Positions 10,301 through 21,660 are shown, numbered from the stretch's first letter. The stretch is DNA of 64,000 bases from Leuctra nigra (GCA_934045905.1 OW203767.1:16185073-16249072), one strand, 5' to 3'. The notes: generated from the letters alone by a model not told the origin. Made by a program: numbers and translations.

Positions 10301-12128
10301 CAACTCCGGAAATCTGGTGTACACTATTGCCTAAATATCTTTGGATATCTTTGAATTCTTTAAAATCTTTCAAAATCTTCAAAAATCTTTGGCTTGAATC
10401 TCAAAAATCTTGTAAAATCTGCGGAAATCCCAGAAAATCTTTAGAAATCCTCGGAAATCATTGAAATCTTTTGATCTTTAAAATCTAGGAATCTTTTGAA
10501 ATCCTGAATCTCTGAAATCTTGTAAAATCTTCGGAAATCTTTGGAAATCATTGGAAATCTTTAGAAATCCTCGGAAATCATTGAAATCTCTGGAATCTTT
10601 AAAATCTTTGGAAATCTTTCAAAATCTCGGAAATCTTAGAAATCTTGGAAATCTCTGGAAATCCAAAATCAGGTGTAGGCACACCAAAACTATTAGGTAG
10701 TTGTTTGTTAACCCCTCGCAATATCACAATGGTTTTTTATCTCAAGAACTCCTGCTTATTACAATCTAGATCGAATTCACCGCCTTAAAAAGTACTGGCA
10801 GAATTCATCTAATGTGGCCGCACGTCGATTTAGAGGCGCTTTCTGATGAAATAATTAAGAGTCCCCTACCTGTATGTAGTTGAAGAACTTTCTGATCGGT
10901 GACAAACTGATCCTTGTCAGATGCGACAACTTCGCCCCCTGCATGTTGAAGAGGATAACGACGCCGGGCGCCGTGCCACAGTTCTGCAGACAGGCGTCCA
11001 TGGTCATCAACAGCAACTTGATGCCGTCGACGAACATGTACTTGGAAGAGTCGAAGTCTCGTAGGCCGTGGTATACGATCTGGTAGCCGTTCTTGTCGGG
11101 CTTGGGCAGTGTCGTAAAGTTCCTGCAGAATACAAGGCGGTGGAGACATTCAAATAGTCACGCACGACAAGAATGGAATCTTTCAAAACGTTCGATCGAA
11201 AGACAGATGTTGCAAGAAACGAATGGCTCTTGCGTCATTTCTCTGTGACAGTCAGTGGGGTGGGTGACAGAAATCTGCAACTTGGGAGGTGCAGTTTTGT
11301 TATGTTTTTGCAAACATTACGCATTTATCAATTCTTAAAATTGAAAAAGCGTATCACAATTTATTTCACTAATAAGAAATAAAGAAATAACGATAAGATT
11401 TATTTGTGGTTACAACACTGATTTTAGAAATGCAGAATCTTTTACGTCATTATGGGAATTTTCAACTATTGTTTCAAAACAAAAAAAATATGTAGGTTTA
11501 TGCTAATTTGTAATTAGACCAGTGTAACCAGTGTAATTGCACTAATTAGTAATTAGTAATAACTAATGAATGTTACAAGTCAATCATGATAAAATAAATG
11601 CACACTAATTTTAATGATATGTTATGATACAAATAATATTCATTGACGATGCTATACAAATGAGTTGGAGTGCATCTATAACTTACAACGCCGATAATGC
11701 CTTGGCTAGGTCTTTACTGGTGATGTCCCGATTACTGAAGAACTCTGGAGTGCTTGTGCGCAGTGTGTAGTAACAGTCGATGCAGTCTTTTGTCTGGTCC
11801 ATTTTGTAGTAGCAACTGTGATGAAATAAGATCAGCATTTCATCTGAAAATGGAAAAGAATTGGTTATTAGCAGGGGTGCAGTCCTAGTAAAATAAGTGC
11901 CAGGGCGCCGAAAACGAACCCAATCCGCAAAATAATCACGACCCGCGGGGGGTTTGGGGGCAAGACCCCAAATTTGACTACGAGACTTTTTAGGAAAATA
12001 ACCTATTTCAGTGATGATTTTACGTATTTGGGACCGAGATTAAAAATAGATTTTAAAATTTTCTGGTAATGTAATTGAGCGAGCGTAGCGAGCGTCACCA
12101 CGGTACTCTTACGGCACTTTCTCTGTGT

Positions 12129-12167
<39 letters not shown>

Positions 12168-14653
12168 TTCACTGCCCAGGTCAAACCGCTCAACCAATCG
12201 ATCTGAAATTTTGCACACGTACTAACGTAATCTATGCGGTCTCTGGGATCGTTTTTGAAAGGGATCCTGTGATTGGTTCAAATTTTTAAAAAATTATCTT
12301 TCGATTGGTTTGCCCGTTCAATTTGAAATTTTGAGAAGTCATTACGACCAACATTTTGCCCAATCAAACAAAATTTCATCTAAATCCTCCTATTGGTTAA
12401 AATTAAAAAAATTATTTCATATGTTTTTTGAAATTTTAACTAGAACCGTATGACCGATCAACTTAAAACTTTGCATGGTCATTGAGACCAACATTCTCTG
12501 TATTTTTTACTACTTTCAGACTATTCTGTGTTTAAATCCAAAAGTAATTGACATTTTACGGACATTTTGCGTGTTGGCTGTCAAATTTCTCGAAAATGTT
12601 GATCTAGTGGAGCGGTCGCTCCACGCCAGCCAAGTCGTACGGCGCGCGCACACACTCATTTAAAAAGGCTGGAGCAAACCCACTTTTACTGTAAGCATCA
12701 AAGTGGCATTTTCGGCCTATCACGGCTACTTTGACTCTTCAGTTCTAATCCAAGGTAGTTGAGCAAAAACTTTTAAACGCATATGAAACTAATAATGACC
12801 GTTCAACAGATCGATCTGATTTTGTGTACACACACTAATATCGTATGAGTGGTCCCCCCAGGTATATTTTTTGAAAGAGATTCTGTGATTTTTGAATATT
12901 TACTGGGAACGTTGTTCAATAATTATAAAGGTTCAATCGATCAACTTAAAACTTTGCATGGTTATTGGGACTAATATTTGAGTGATATTTGGAGATTTTT
13001 AAACAAGTCTGTGAAAAATGCAAGAATTATTGGCTTTTAATGATATTTTCGATAGACGCAGAATTTCGGTTCGAGGTGTTGCGCGTATCCGTGCTCGCTC
13101 ATCAACGCGTTTCACAGAGCGTTTTCCTAGTTTATTTTGCAATTTCAATGAATAAAATCGTAAACATATGGATGAATTTAATGGATTTTGAAAAGGATGG
13201 CAAGGTGCTCCCAAAAGTAGCCCGGGCACCACCCGTATTCAAAAAAAGGTCCAGGCGCCGTCCTGGGCCCACTGTATCCCTGGTTATTAGACGAGAAACT
13301 TGGCATCTCAACAGCGAATAAATATTTATTTTTATTTTTTAAAATTCAATTTTTATTCAGTAGGTATCTCAGTTCTCCAGCTCGATTGTATGACTATAAT
13401 TTTGTGACATATGCACTGCAATTGTTCTGATATTCTATTGGCTAGAAAAGAAAGATGTTTGGCACAACTAAAAACGGTATTTGAACGAAACAGATTGTCT
13501 GTTGATCATGTTCCTTGACAATCAATCCTTGTTATTATCATTTAAATTAGAGATCGCGCTAGAGTTAGCTATTCGAGTTAGCAGTACTGACTTCATCGAA
13601 TGATGCCATCAAATATTTTTCAGCTAATCCGTTTCTTTCGAATACCGTTTTTAGTTCGGCCAAGAGTACGTGTGGTGTAAATCTCAAAATGAGAGTTACA
13701 CAATCAAGCTGCCGAAAGTGAAAAGTTTGAGAAAAAACAGTGAGAAACCAAACCAATAAGAACAATAAGAAACAAGAAGGATTGTTATTGAATTCTTGGA
13801 AGGATTCTTTTAAAGATTCCACTATTGATCAAAATTGATTACTCATTTCAGATGGCCAGCTCTAATTTTTAATTAGAGACAATCGTTCCGGTGCTGCATT
13901 GAATTTTGTTGATTTTGATAATGATTTGTATTTGATTTTACTAGGAGACCCAGAGATTCTAGAGGACCACTTCTCTACAGTTAGTGGTAAATACTTTTTT
14001 AGGAAATGGGTCTTATCTGCTGTCTTTCCATGAAGTGTTTTTTTGTTATTCTTATTTAATTGTAGATATTCCTATTTTACTTCAGACCAGTGCGTGTTCA
14101 TAATACACATTTCTCACAGTTCAATGTTTTAGAGAATCCCTGCCCCTTCAATATTATATTTTAATATGCAATGTGCTCTACTAACACAATATATTCATGC
14201 ATCAAGGCGGTTGTTCGTGACACATAATTAATAATTATACATGTGGAATCACTTACACTTTTTAGATCCTAGTTCGTGAGAAATCAAGTGGTCACTATAC
14301 TATTGTTTAGCAGGTACCATTCATCCAAGGTTATAAATTTTACTCAGACTAGGCTAGAAATATTACGTACGTTTTTACCAACAATATGACCGCTATTGAC
14401 GTCAAGAAAAAAACAAGATTTCGTGATGGCACGCAAGGTTTTATGCTGATGTTAAATAATAGGTACCTAACTTCGCGCGGTTTTCCTCTTAAAGTATATT
14501 GAAGGTTACCTTGATAATCTTACCTGTGATAGCGGGCAAATGTTTCTGAGTTGCTAGCCATTCTTTTAAAGCAGCTATATCTTCTTTCTTTAGGTCTGGA
14601 TTTTTCTTCAATTCTTCTTCGGCTGTTGTAGAGGGCATTACTATTGGTGCCAT
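7191..14653 (-). CDS. CRAL-TRIO (Sec14-like) lipid-binding protein A, 6 coding exons, 301 aa
   Basis: The family binds one hydrophobic ligand (retinoids, tocopherol, phosphoinositides) in a Sec14 cage and moves it between membranes in the cytosol. Coding join: 14653-14524, 11843-11687, 11122-10870, 9096-8986, 7715-7610, 7339-7191, 906 nt including the stop, all phases consistent. An N-terminal helical CRAL_TRIO_N region (residues about 15-75; KEWLATQKHLPAIT) leads to a segment with YYTLRTSTPEFF, then the lipid-binding domain (about 95-245) with GVVILFNMQG, RLQAIHIINVVPF, KPFMKKEL and the KDLGG motif near the gate. The C-terminus is basic (KRPKGSKKSK). Insect alpha-tocopherol-transfer-protein-like proteins have this length and order. 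A TTTCATGTTACAG-type acceptor just upstream (exon begins at 14664) implies at least one non-coding first exon. The ligand cannot be deduced. Confidence 0.93.
7610..7715 (-). CDS. CRAL-TRIO A exon 5 (residues 218-252)
   Basis: 106 nt, six shorter than the exon in gene B. Codes for LHFHTGDESVIQQYIPKEC and the LPKDLGG motif. Acceptor TTATTTTCAG, donor GTAAGA. Confidence 0.92.
8681..8826. mobile_element. 146-bp MITE with about 40-bp inverted ends, TAA target duplication
   Basis: Starts GGCCGGGTAGGACCA and ends with the reverse complement; the pairing continues imperfectly for about 40 bp on each side. TAA flanks both ends (8678-8680 and 8827-8829). A 3-bp T-A-type duplication with GG-rich ends suggests a PIF/Harbinger-derived MITE. 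It lies in gene A intron 4. Confidence 0.75.
8986..9096 (-). CDS. CRAL-TRIO A exon 4 (residues 181-217)
   Basis: 111 nt, as in gene B. Codes for DANPVRLQAIHIINVVPFID and MSMIKPFMKKELMKL, the core strand and gate helix of the Sec14 fold. Acceptor TTTTGCAG, donor GTAATG (the same unusual donor as gene B exon 4). Confidence 0.93.
10325..10672. repeat. Degenerate short tandem repeat, GAAATCTTT-like units
   Basis: About 350 bp made almost only of variants of GGAAATCTTTGAAATC and AAAATCTT, with units drifting between about 10 and 17 bp. It lies in intron 3 of gene A. Confidence 0.8.
10870..11122 (-). CDS. CRAL-TRIO A exon 3 (residues 96-180)
   Basis: 253 nt, as in gene B. Codes for the first half of the lipid-binding domain, including the GYQIVYHGLRDFD strand and the GVVILFNMQG strand. 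The exon is clearly GC-richer than its flanks. Acceptor TTCTGCAG, donor GTAGGG. Confidence 0.93.
11687..11843 (-). CDS. CRAL-TRIO A exon 2 (residues 44-96)
   Basis: 157 nt, the same length and phases as exon 2 of gene B. Codes for the end of the N-terminal helical region with CIDCYYTLRTSTPEFFSNRD. The acceptor TTTTCCATTTTCAG lies 20 bp from the target duplication of a hAT-like insertion. Donor GTAAGT. Confidence 0.92.
11864..13290. mobile_element. Non-autonomous hAT-like transposon, 1411 bp, with nested repeat
   Basis: The element runs 11872-13282. Its ends CAGGGGTGCAGT and (reverse complement of the right end) CAGGGATACAGT are hAT-type inverted repeats. Both sides carry the exact 8-bp target duplication GTTATTAG (11864-11871 and 13283-13290), the hAT length, fitting the nTnnnnAn target rule. 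No transposase frame is present. Most of the interior is a copy of the GAGCGAGCG repeat family (12075-13131), so the hAT-like element carries or was hit by a second element. The host intron is intron 1 of gene A, 20 bp from the exon 2 acceptor. Confidence 0.85.
12075..13131 (+). repeat. GAGCGAGCG-family dispersed repeat, long copy A
   Basis: Begins TTGAGCGAGCGTAGCGAGCG and ends GAGCGTTTTCCTAGT after an AACGCGTT palindrome. After a poly(T) tract (about 12129-12166) comes a series of degenerate modules built on GATCAA-TTGAAATTTTGCA and GGTCATTNAGACCAACATT. It has no long coding frame. It is close to copies at 31886-32899 (minus) and 44972-46032 (plus). Confidence 0.85.
13455..13665. mobile_element. 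Mariner-like MITE (copy 1)
   Basis: Inverted ends share CTAAAAACGGTATTTGAACG and, outside it, a GGCC-AAC block. The interior contains TTGACAATCAATCCTTGT followed by TATTATCA, shared with the element at 18513-18683. The outer boundaries are approximate. It lies in gene A intron 1. Confidence 0.65.
14524..14653 (-). CDS. CRAL-TRIO A exon 1 (residues 1-43)
   Basis: ATG at 14653 follows an acceptor (TTGTTACAG, exon edge 14664), so the mRNA has a spliced 5' UTR. Codes for MAPIVMPSTTAEEELKK and the start of the CRAL_TRIO_N helices. Ends CAG|GTAAG in phase 1. Confidence 0.9.
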
Positions 14654-17600
14654 TTTGAAGGAATCTGTAACAAAAACGATTGCATAGAATTTGGGACTGG
14701 ACCACTCATTGCAACATTATTCTGGAGAGTCAAAAATGCATGGATCTTTATAGTATAAGATTTTCCTGGTCAAACCGCAAATTCTATGTAAATAAACACC
14801 ACGAAATGCCAGCTTACCACATCCTCAATCTGCTTTCCTCTATCATCCTATAATAGTATTTTATTTTTGCCTATTGCAGAAAAGGACGAAAAAAAGATAC
14901 AAAGAAGACATGTTTTTCATGAGAAAATCATTGTTCTTTTGACTTTTACAACTTGCTGAGAAATGTATAGTTAATCGTTTTCTAAAATGAGAAAACTGCA
15001 ACTGTTGAAAGACTAAGTATTGATTGGTTTCAGTTTTACCATGCAGGTTTATTCTTAGGTTTATGACATTACTTATTTTGCACAATTATTTCTCACATTC
15101 TAAATAGTGTAAATTGATTGGAACTTTCTAGATATCATTTCCTGATTATTCCCTGAGAAAGCATATATTATGGGAATTGCAATAAGAGAACTTGCTGGGG
15201 TTTGGGTCTCGTGGAAAGATCCAATTTTTGAAGTCTTTGTTAAATAGCATAGTTGTAGTATATTTGCTATTATTTTAAAATATCACTTGTATTGTATTAG
15301 TAATTTCCTTATGTTATAAATCCTTTTATTAGGTTATGTTATAACCTTAGTAATTTCATATTTGTAACTATACTTATTCTTTATGTTCGTAGTATAAAAT
15401 AAAAATATGTGGCCAAGTGTGTCAAGAAAAACAGAATTTTGAAAAATATACCTATATTATTATTATTATATTTCCGTGCTACTGCTAGTAGTACCTCAAC
15501 GTTACCTTTCGTATACGTGTGTGCAAGTGCAAGAGCGAGCTCAAAGTATACATTATTATTACGTCAATAATAAAACCTTGAACAACATTATCCGTCAGCC
15601 AAATGCCCCAGGGCGAGTTATTGGTTAATGTTTGACCCACAAGAAATTCATCACCGGATGACGCTTTCAAATTATGAAGGGCAACCTTCTACAGTAGATA
15701 ATAACCAATTTTAACAATCTTTTGCCAGGGTTTATGCTGCGTAATATTGATTTCTTTGTTATTAAACTCTTCTTTAAAAGGAACGCATCACTAAAATTTG
15801 CCGAAACAATAATAAACAATGGAAAATATTAGCTTGATTGTAACAAACAATATTGTGAATTTGTGGGTTCAGGGATTGTATACTAAAGAGTCAATGCCAT
15901 AACACGAAATGGTCACTCCGCTTAAAGAAGAGAATGTATCAACAGAAAGGTTCATTCAATCGGAAACGGGACCTGATTTCAACTGTGTATTATTACGCAA
16001 CGCCATAGAAACGGCACAAACTCTACCAAGTTACGTCGAAACGAAACCTAAGCAAGACTATTGGACACGCTGATGTGGAACAAAACTATTTCAAATCTCT
16101 TCATTGTGTCGCAACAATTTAACAAGAAAATACACGATGAAATAGATACAGATCTGTGACTGCTATTATGTCAGAAATTGAAACTAGTATACCTAACTGT
16201 AAAATTATCATATAAAATGAGAATGGAGTGTAAAGTCAGTACTTCTTATACAAAGATGTAATGACAAAAACTGTTCGTTTGAAAAGTGAAAATCACTGAT
16301 AGTAAAATAAAAATAAACTTTCTCGCTTTAACGGGTCATGAAGTACAATTCACTGGTTAAATAGGAGATTCACACTTTCAATTCAATACAACAACAACAA
16401 TTTATACCTATTAAATTCGATTTGATGTCAAAACATAAAAGATTGAATTTGATTGAACATTTCTTTACCTCTGAAACTTCAAGGATAAAGTTATGTAGTC
16501 TTAAATAGAACACCGCTCTGAGATATTTTTTAATGCCCCTTGGATTGTTTTCCCCTGCTACGATCTATTTTCCATCGCGCATTGCACATTACAGTAGTGT
16601 AAGTCAAGGTCAACCACAGCATTAGTATGTAGGTTTCGCATGAAGAAATGTTGATATAAAACTATATTATTACACAGATTTTATAAAGTTAACTTAATGT
16701 AAGACAATGTTGCACAACACATGTACTAAGGATTGAAAATAATTTCATTTATGAGGCAATCATTTTATATTAGAACATTAAGTCATCGTTTTTTAAATTG
16801 AACAATTTATTGTTTTTTTATTATTTATTTGTTAGCTCACAAGCCATACATACAATAGTATAACACTTATACACTACGTTTCCTTAACCAATCCATACAT
16901 TTTGATTTGAAACAATTGACACGTTCAACAGACCTTACATCAACAGGCAAACTATCATATATCCTCGACCCTTTATATTAAATACAGACAGACCCTTTCC
17001 ATATATTACTTTTGCAAAACCTCTGAACGCTGTTACCTTTCAATGATCAGCTCATTAACTGATTGAAACTTTTTACTGAGATACTCTGGCATCCTTCCTG
17101 TTCTGATTTTATAGATAAAAACTAATAAGTACTAACAATAATATTTTAACGAAGCTTGCACGAATATCGTGGACAATAATACGTTTCCGAACCTTCACCA
17201 GGTTGCAACATTTTTTTGACAGAGTATTGGTTGTTGCCATGGTAACCATGAACGTATACTGCCAATATTATTATTGAGACATGTAAAACAAGGCATTGGT
17301 AAAATGTTCGTAAATTATACATTTTCGATTAGGTAGTTAAAAATTATCTACACGTGTACTTCCAAGTTAGTGACCTTCTAATAATAATTATAATGTATTA
17401 TAAATCGCCAATAACGATAGCCAAAAACGAAGGAATGTTTTGAAATACCTTGACCTTTACGGTACCTACTACACATTGATCAATAAAATAAGGTCATTCC
17501 TCCGACAAAGTGGATCATGCGATCATTCACTATTTAGAACCTAATATTATTTTTAGCTTCTCACAAATAATAATAAAATGCAAGTCTTTGAATTACTGGG

Positions 17601-17674
17601 AAATTAAAGAGTCGACTCTACTCGAAGGTAACCATTGGAGATTAAAATTTTGAAAAATTATTATCATAGCCATA

Positions 17675-17885
17675 CACTCGGCCAAACAAAAAATTAACGT
17701 TGACCAAATTTGAATGACTGCTGGTCATGTCCCATAACCAATCAAAGCTTGTTATTATCATTGAAATGTGATGTCACCTACTAGAGTGAGACAATGAGAT
17801 CGCTTAGACTGACTTCTGATGGTGCGATCTTACATTTATCAGCCTATCAGATTTATTGAACGTTCAATTTTTGTTTGACCATGTG
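17675..17885. mobile_element. Mariner-like MITE (copy 2), 211 bp, TA target
   Basis: Left end CACTCGGCCAAACAAAAA and right end (reverse complement) CACATGGTCAAACAAAAA form inverted repeats; TA lies immediately outside both ends (17673-17674, 17886-17887). The interior shares the CTTGTTATTATCATTGAAAT stretch with the related copies. Confidence 0.75.
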
Positions 17886-18329
17886 TACAATATTTTATCC
17901 TAAACTCGTATCAATAGCTGAAATGTTCCTATTTTACAGCTTTGACAGATTGTCTTTATATGTTGGTATTTTATTGCTAAGGTCTAAAAAAAGTAGCCAC
18001 ATTAGTATTTTTCATAATTTGATTCGTTCAAAATATATGACGATATTTAGGAAATATTACCTCCAATACTTACCTCCGAGTGCAGCCGATTTTTAAGTAT
18101 GTACGTAAAATATTAATTAATGGCAAGTTGTGCTAATAGATAACATCAAGGCCGAGGTAATGTTTAATCTTGATGAGACAAGGATGAGTGGCACTGATTG
18201 ATCCTAAATGATTGATACATTCTCAATGGCACGAGACGATATCAATTGGTAAGTCAAATCTAGCTCAAAAATGGTATTTCCACTTTACATTAAAAATGAT
18301 TTGATTTTTTAATATTCTTTATTATTATT

Positions 18330-18480
18330 AGGGCCGGTATTACCAAAGATAATCTGAGCTGGATTGGACTAAATTGGCGGCACAGCCAATCAGATACCTC
18401 AAAATGATTGAAACAGTTGAATTTAATCCAAAAGCACATCAAACCGTTCTTCTGATCAAGCGGAAATCTGGCAGTAATAT
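18330..18480. mobile_element. MITE fragment with GGGCCGGTATTACCAAAG end
   Basis: Opens GGGCCGGTATTACCAAAG and holds an inverted pair (TGGATTGGACTAAAT with ATTTAATCCA). The far end is not clear. Related MITE-like pieces with GGGCC ends and an AACCA-TTAAGTTTAA motif lie at about 34160-34215, 39305-39385, 43970-44070 and 61405-61485. Confidence 0.45.
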
Positions 18481-18512
18481 AAATAAACATCATGAAAAAC
18501 ATGTTTGACGTA

Positions 18513-18683
18513 CACCCAACAAATCATAAAACGGTATTTGAACGAGCGGATTGGCTGTTGGTATCCTTGACAATCAATCCTTGATATTATCAATGAAATC
18601 AGAGCTCGCATCGGATGATGCCATCACATTTTTTCCAGCTAATCAATTTCTTTCAAAATACCGTTTTTATAATTTGTTGAGTG
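18513..18683. mobile_element. Mariner-like MITE (copy 3), 171 bp, TA target
   Basis: Inverted ends CACCCAACAAATCATAAAAC and CACTCAACAAATTATAAAAA flanked by TA on both sides (18511-18512, 18684-18685). The interior is homologous to the 13.5-kb copy (ATCAATCCTTGATATTATCA). Confidence 0.8.
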
Positions 18684-19984
18684 TAGGTACCTAAGTTTGA
18701 AGAGACGCTCAGAGTGAGCTCCGTTTAAATTGAAAATCTCTGTAGTTAAGTATTGAGAAAGACACATAATAATTTGTAATTTTATTAACAAAATATTTTA
18801 TACGTCTCTATAATATTTGTGAAATTTCAATGGACCTAGGTGACTCTGGATTCTAAGAAAATTTTAAAAACTAGATTTCTGGAAAACCAAACTGCACGGG
18901 ATATTTTTTTTAGCAACCAGAGAACACTATCACACATTTCATGACCACTGCAAATTACATCGCTTTTTCCTAGTAATTATCATAATTCCGTACTACAATT
19001 ACGTGTTATTCTATATTTTCAAGGGTAAACCTCTAACCATTGGCATTATATTCGAGATTTACGGATCATCCCTCCCAATTACAATATAACTTATTTACCT
19101 TCAACAACTGAACTTTTTCACTTCCTATTGCTTCAATTCCTGGAGTATGACTGAATCCACGCAAAATCTTTTTACTACTTTATCTTATCTATTCGTATTA
19201 TCATGCGATTGACTAGTGGTGAGGTAATTGTACTTTCGTTTATCATTTCTTAAAGTAGGGACATGATAAGTACTTTTAACAGACGTTAAACTAATTTCCA
19301 TTTGGACAAATCAAGACAAGTACTGTTGTCAACTGAACCCAAAGGGGTGAGGGTGCAATTTCTTCATTCTAGAAGTGTTTCTAGAAACCATGTAACCTTT
19401 TTCCTATCCATATTTTCCGTCAGAAAATACTTTGACGTAGTATTTTTACATTTTAATTATTTCATATTTTTGTTAAGTAAATGAAAAAAGGAAAAACGTG
19501 GATATTTTATGACAACACAATGCATTATGAATATTCACTAACTGTTGTTCTCTTTCTGACCTTCGCTTTTGCTAATTCTTTGGTCAAAGTAGCATGCGTT
19601 TTACAATTTTCTAAATGTCCCGACATTTTGTGGCGTCAAAAAATGACTTGTGTCACTTATAATACGTTACTTTATCTCCCACCATCTCCCATCAGACTTT
19701 ACTTATTGATCTGAATCTTTATGAAATTTATCGAGATTTTGTTGAGAGCTCAAGTCCTGTTTGAAACATAACCTTGAAAGTCAAGATTTATGGATCATAT
19801 TCAGTCTATTATTCCTTATTATGTGATTTATTGAGGACGTTTCTAATAAAAAAGTAGAAATTAAAGGTAAATATATTTGACGCTAGAATTACAAATACGT
19901 AAATACTAATTATTAATACCACACTTCTGGCATTTAATCACGCAGTGATTGTATAATCTTTGACCTAGAACTGAACAAATTGCA

Positions 19985-20275
19985 TTTCGCGTAATTTTGG
20001 ACCAAATCGCAAATAGGTACATTAGCAAAAGAGAAGCTAAATTCATAAAAAAAAGATAGATTAAAATAAGTTAATTACTTTTGCATAACTTTGAGCCAAA
20101 TAGGCCACGAATTTGTAAACGTATAAACTGAATGATATGAGAAAGAGAGAATATAAAATAAATTTAATTTTGTATAATTCTGAGCCAAATGGGCAAAGAA
20201 CTTGCAAAAACAGAATTTACAGAGAATTTCATTTATTTTTTTATAATTCTGAGCCAAATAGGCAATAACATCACC
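19985..20275. repeat. Degenerate tandem repeat of about 80 bp, 3-4 copies
   Basis: The core TATAATTCTGAGCCAAATAG recurs near 20084, 20170 and 20240, with an earlier decayed copy near 19990 (TTTTGGACCAAATCGCAAAT). The spacers are AT-rich and variable. Confidence 0.7.
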
Positions 20276-21102
20276 ATTTGATGAAAAAATTAATAGATAT
20301 ATAGTGAAATTTGTATGATTTTGTACTGTATTGTAATTCTAAAAGTATTCAAACAGTTACCTTCTATAAAATACAATCCCACAGTCCTCACATACAATTA
20401 GCCTGGATTACTGAATTCTGCATCATTTTCATCCCCTTACAATGATGTTAATTTATTTCGCAAATCGCAATGTGACTCTGATCTGTATGACTTGAATATT
20501 ACGCCTCCAATGATGACTAAAATGTCCCACGGGGCTCAGCAGTACATTACGAGAAAATATAGTAGGTATAGTCGTAAATTTTATGAGGTTAGAAATGCAT
20601 GCATCTGAGAATGAGATTCTTAGATTGATTGCATTGTATTGAAATTTAAGTTCACGTTTACAATGACTTAAAACTGTATTTACATGAAAGCTGTCACAGC
20701 TCAAGGTATTTTAAGCAATGTTTTAAGATAAAATGAGTTTTCCCTCGTTTCTACGATAATCTTTTAAAGCGAACGAAGTTTTTTTTTACCTGCTGTACAA
20801 TCCAGGCCACACGGATCAATTAATCTATGTGTAATGTTGCAAAACCACTCCCATACCATCGGTCACAATATGTATAGCTTTTGAGCCAAAACCTCTCATT
20901 GGTTGAAAAATTTAAATTACAAAAACTTAACTATTTGTCCGATCAAGTTTAAATTCCTACCTATTTATCCTATTTACCTATTTAATTTATCCTGCAAATT
21001 CCTATTTGCATACCTACCAACATTTTATAGGTACCTACACAATTTTTCAGCTAAATCGGTCAAGAATTTAAATGCTCATTGACACCTTAAGTTTATTTTG
21101 AA

Positions 21103-21287
21103 ATATGATAAAAACCGCTACACCGGTACTATATAAAACACAAATTAAAATATTTCGACAGTTAATTGCTTTCAGTAGGCCTGAAGGATACAGCCGAAAC
21201 ACTGTCGAAATATTGCCTCCGTATTTTAATTTGTGTTTTTATAATTATAGTAGGTCTGCGTCGTCCAGAGTAGCGTTTTTATCATAT
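21103..21287. mobile_element. Fold-back element, about 185 bp
   Basis: Outer ends TATGATAAAAACCGCTAC and GTAGCGTTTTTATCATA are complementary, and the inner arms AACACAAATTAAAAT and ATTTTAATTTGTGTT pair again around the loop TTTCAGTAGGCCTGAAGG. I see no coding content. Confidence 0.7.
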
Positions 21288-21660
21288 ACATTCCCGGTAC
21301 ATCAACTTCTTCGTTTTATATTATATTTTGAAATAGTTGTCAAATTTGTTGTATTGAGAAAGTTTATGCATCACACCTTAATCACCCGCAAATCACGCGT
21401 TATGCACACAGCGTTTTTATAATATTAGGTACTTATTCTGATTTTAGAACCGGCTCTACAATATCCAGAATAAACCTAGCCATCTGATCTGAACACAGTG
21501 AAATTCTGTTCTGTTAATCCTGGACAATAGCATCATTTCGGTAGCTACGGAATATTGTAAATGTCACTTTAATATACAAATTCGTTTGAATACAAAACTA
21601 AGTTCACAACACTTAATCTTCGTATTGTCTTGAACTCTACATCCAGTAAAATCTTCTTAC

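Larger units (their letters stand above)
14665..21660. other. Upstream spacer of gene A, repeat-rich, no exon recognised
   Basis: Seven kb of AT-rich DNA. Apart from the MITEs at 17.7 and 18.5 kb, the piece at 18.33 kb and the tandem repeats near 20 kb, I see no supported exon or RNA gene. A 61-codon minus frame at 15485-15670 has somewhat coding-like composition but no splice support or family resemblance. Confidence 0.5.
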
